Assembly (NCBI GenBank): GCA_946965045.2
Contig: OX337229.1
Coordinates: forward strand, 3,968,001 to 4,032,000
DNA length: 64,000 nucleotides
Direction: 5' to 3'
Source of the DNA: Epithemia pelagica
Lineage: Eukaryota > Bacillariophyta > Bacillariophyceae > Surirellales > Surirellaceae
Positions 62,484-64,000 of this stretch are shown piece by piece (the first letter of the stretch is position 1; every line of letters starts with the position of its first letter). The notes under the pieces are model-generated. The model was not told where the DNA came from. It did no database searches and saw only the letters and a list, made by a program, of their open reading frames with translations. The position numbers were made by a program, and so were the translations under genes.

Positions 62484-63146
62484 TATATCGACCTATATTT
62501 CTTCGCAAATCATGAAAAGTGAGAATAGATTGACGAACTCACTCTCAAGACTAAACTGGGTCGTGCGGTATTACAACGGACGTAAATTTGGCCGTTGCTC
62601 GGACATTATACTAACGCCCTAAGCGTACGCGCCCGAAATCATCGAGCGCGCCCAAGCGACATCCGAGCGCTGTCGGCATCTATCCGACCCAACGGTCTAA
62701 GTATCCCAAGCACGACACACGATCACGCGAGACCATATTTCCATTCCCACAATCTCCAAATTGTCAACAAGCTGCGCGCCATGATAACAACTATGCCAAT
62801 CCAAAGCAAGAGCTGTTGACCCTGTATATGTTATCCGTCCACATATACGTGTCATATACATCACATGAATCGACTCCAACTATTCCAAACCTGTTGCCGC
62901 CAAGAACCTATGACACATGACCCTTGGCAGGACCGAACATTTCACGTAGACCTATCGTAGTAATCAACACACAATCTAACAATATCACCATTTATCACAT
63001 CCTCTTTTGTGTCCCGACTATCCTTTTGATAGACTACGACTTGCTTTCCTCTCTTACCCGTGGAGAGGTTTGTATCGGTTGGTGACTACCTGATTGTCTG
63101 CTCTACCGAGCATCAATGTCCCTACGATTCAGAAAGAATTGTAACA
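62484..63146 (+). repeat. 5' LTR of element C, remaining part
   Basis: This continues 45815-45940 after element A, starting at the duplicated TATAT, and ends GAATTGTAACA. The internal sequence matches the inverted B and D LTRs. Confidence 0.9.
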
Positions 63147-63160
63147 GATTAACAGTCTCA
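63147..63160 (+). promoter_or_regulatory. Primer binding site of element C (tRNA-Asn anticodon-arm type)
   Basis: GATTAACAGTCTCA directly follows the LTR end, as in A, B and D. Confidence 0.7.
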
Positions 63161-63182
63161 AAGCTTATTTCCTTGTGGTTTC

Positions 63183-63962
63183 ATGGATACTAACGAGCTT
63201 ATCATTCCTGTACGACAGATCTATCGAGCCAACCTGCATCCCGGGCAGCCCGATACCCTGGTGCAGCAGGAACTGGTGCCGACGCCGAAGGCAGCCAACA
63301 CATCGGTCAACATCTCCGTCGACAGTTCCAACAGCAACCCATTCGAGACTCCAACCCAGCCTCACGCTCCGATCCCTGCGCCGTTGCTTCGGCCCCCGAG
63401 TCCGCCTCGTCGGCTCGATCCTTCTCGATCCCGTCGTACCACCCGGTTGATTGCTGATCATATCAAGTACTTCCGTCAACCAACTTCTTCGACCTTCGAT
63501 CCCGAGATCATCCGTGGGGAGACCCAGATCGAACGCCAGTTCCAATCGGTGACCCACATCGTCGACCAAGAAGACATTGACCGTCTGAACGACCAACTTC
63601 ACCGTTCTCCGAGGCGTCGCCTCATCTTGGCCGCCCTCTCGGGCAACCCCATCCGTACTGTCCACCTCCGCTTCCTAACCTTCGAGCGCCCAACTGGATA
63701 CTACAATACCATCTACGTCGTGAACGCGACGACTTGCCCTCTGCCTCCTAACGTTGTACGCCTAGATAACTACGTTGCCTACATCCACGAGGTCCATACC
63801 ATCGAGGACCATCGTGCAACTAATTTCCCTTTGCGTACCGAGGTCGAGAACCACTTGGCTGAAGGTGATACCCCTTCTTCTGTTGCTTGTGCTGCCCCAT
63901 CTGAGCCTGGAAACGACTCTGATTATTCGGAAGAGAGTGGAGATTCGGAGACCGAAGCTTAA
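63183..63962 (+). CDS. ORF1 protein of element C, 259 aa, unknown function
   Basis: An intact frame starting 36 bp after the LTR, the same length as ORF1 of B and nearly identical to it. The few changes are scattered substitutions without stops or indels. That the frame is kept in B, C and the visible part of D supports selection for the protein during the family's activity. The stop is followed by the start of the ORF1 to gag-pol spacer (63963-64000), where the window ends. No family is recognised. Confidence 0.82.
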   Translation: MDTNELIIPVRQIYRANLHPGQPDTLVQQELVPTPKAANTSVNISVDSSNSNPFETPTQPHAPIPAPLLRPPSPPRRLDPSRSRRTTRLIADHIKYFRQPTSSTFDPEIIRGETQIERQFQSVTHIVDQEDIDRLNDQLHRSPRRRLILAALSGNPIRTVHLRFLTFERPTGYYNTIYVVNATTCPLPPNVVRLDNYVAYIHEVHTIEDHRATNFPLRTEVENHLAEGDTPSSVACAAPSEPGNDSDYSEESGDSETEA

Positions 63963-64000
63963 TTACTCATAGTTAACTCCCGTCCTCTCAAAACCTTTCC

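Larger units (their letters stand above)
45815..64000 (+). mobile_element. Copia element C (same family as B and D), split by A, runs off the right edge
   Basis: C reads rightward. Its 5' LTR begins at 45815 with TGTTAGAATTC, is interrupted by element A after 45940, and resumes after A to end at 63146. The primer site, ORF1 (63183-63962) and the start of the spacer follow before the window ends. The rejoined LTR is about 784 bp and matches those of B and D. The 5 bp before it (GGAAG) would be the left target duplication; the partner is outside the window. Confidence 0.9.

Overview
The window looks like nuclear DNA of a diatom, probably a pennate one. The host genes have GT-AG introns of 102-253 bp. 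One plastid-type protein begins with a signal peptide followed by a diatom-like cleavage motif (HA|FLAP). The retrotransposons are Ty1/copia elements of the kind found in diatom genomes. About two thirds of the 64 kb is transposable elements, mostly nested inside each other. The rest is compact host genes on both strands. No species can be named from the sequence alone.

Left block (1-9807): copia element E (reading +) keeps its pol and 3' LTR. Its 5' part is cut at 1536 by copia element D (reading -, only its 5' LTR and first ORF are in the window). Its 3' LTR is split by an intact-looking piggyBac element (5838-9718) flanked by TTAA. The piggyBac element carries a transposase and a second, convergent gene of unknown function.

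Host block 1 (9808-21301): a two-exon membrane-anchored protein of unknown function; a small membrane protein; a plastid-type release factor 3; homoserine kinase (three exons); mitochondrial-type ribosomal protein bL9; a Trx-Grx-Grx monothiol glutaredoxin (Grx3/PICOT type); and the first half of a leucine-rich protein gene.

Disrupted gene (20622-34899): the leucine-rich gene is split by copia element F (21302-34125, reading -, 721-bp LTRs differing by one base, target duplication GGCAG). F encodes a very long gag-pol with hydrophobic segments between gag and protease. Its reverse transcriptase region is in turn split by a pogo/Tc1-type DNA transposon G (22881-25904, TA duplication).

Host block 2 (34900-45814): a secreted-type unknown protein, a RING-H2 membrane protein gene (three exons), a DHH-family exopolyphosphatase (PPX1/prune type) and a phytochelatin synthase, with several spacers in which no gene could be supported.

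Right block (45815-64000): a three-level nest. Element C (reading +, same family as B and D) has its 5' LTR split by element A (45941-62483, TSD TATAT). A has its first ORF split by element B (47177-55548, reading -, TSD GTCCA). Elements A, B, C and D share an unusual plan: LTR, then a primer site complementary to a tRNA-Asn anticodon arm, then an extra ORF (ORF1, about 250-260 aa, no recognised family), then (seen in A and B) a spacer with repeated CACATCCGGGT motifs, then gag-pol with a DRGA protease motif. This bicistronic, half-tRNA-primed group is the strongest candidate for something not well described. The piggyBac partner gene and the membrane-segment polyprotein of F come next.
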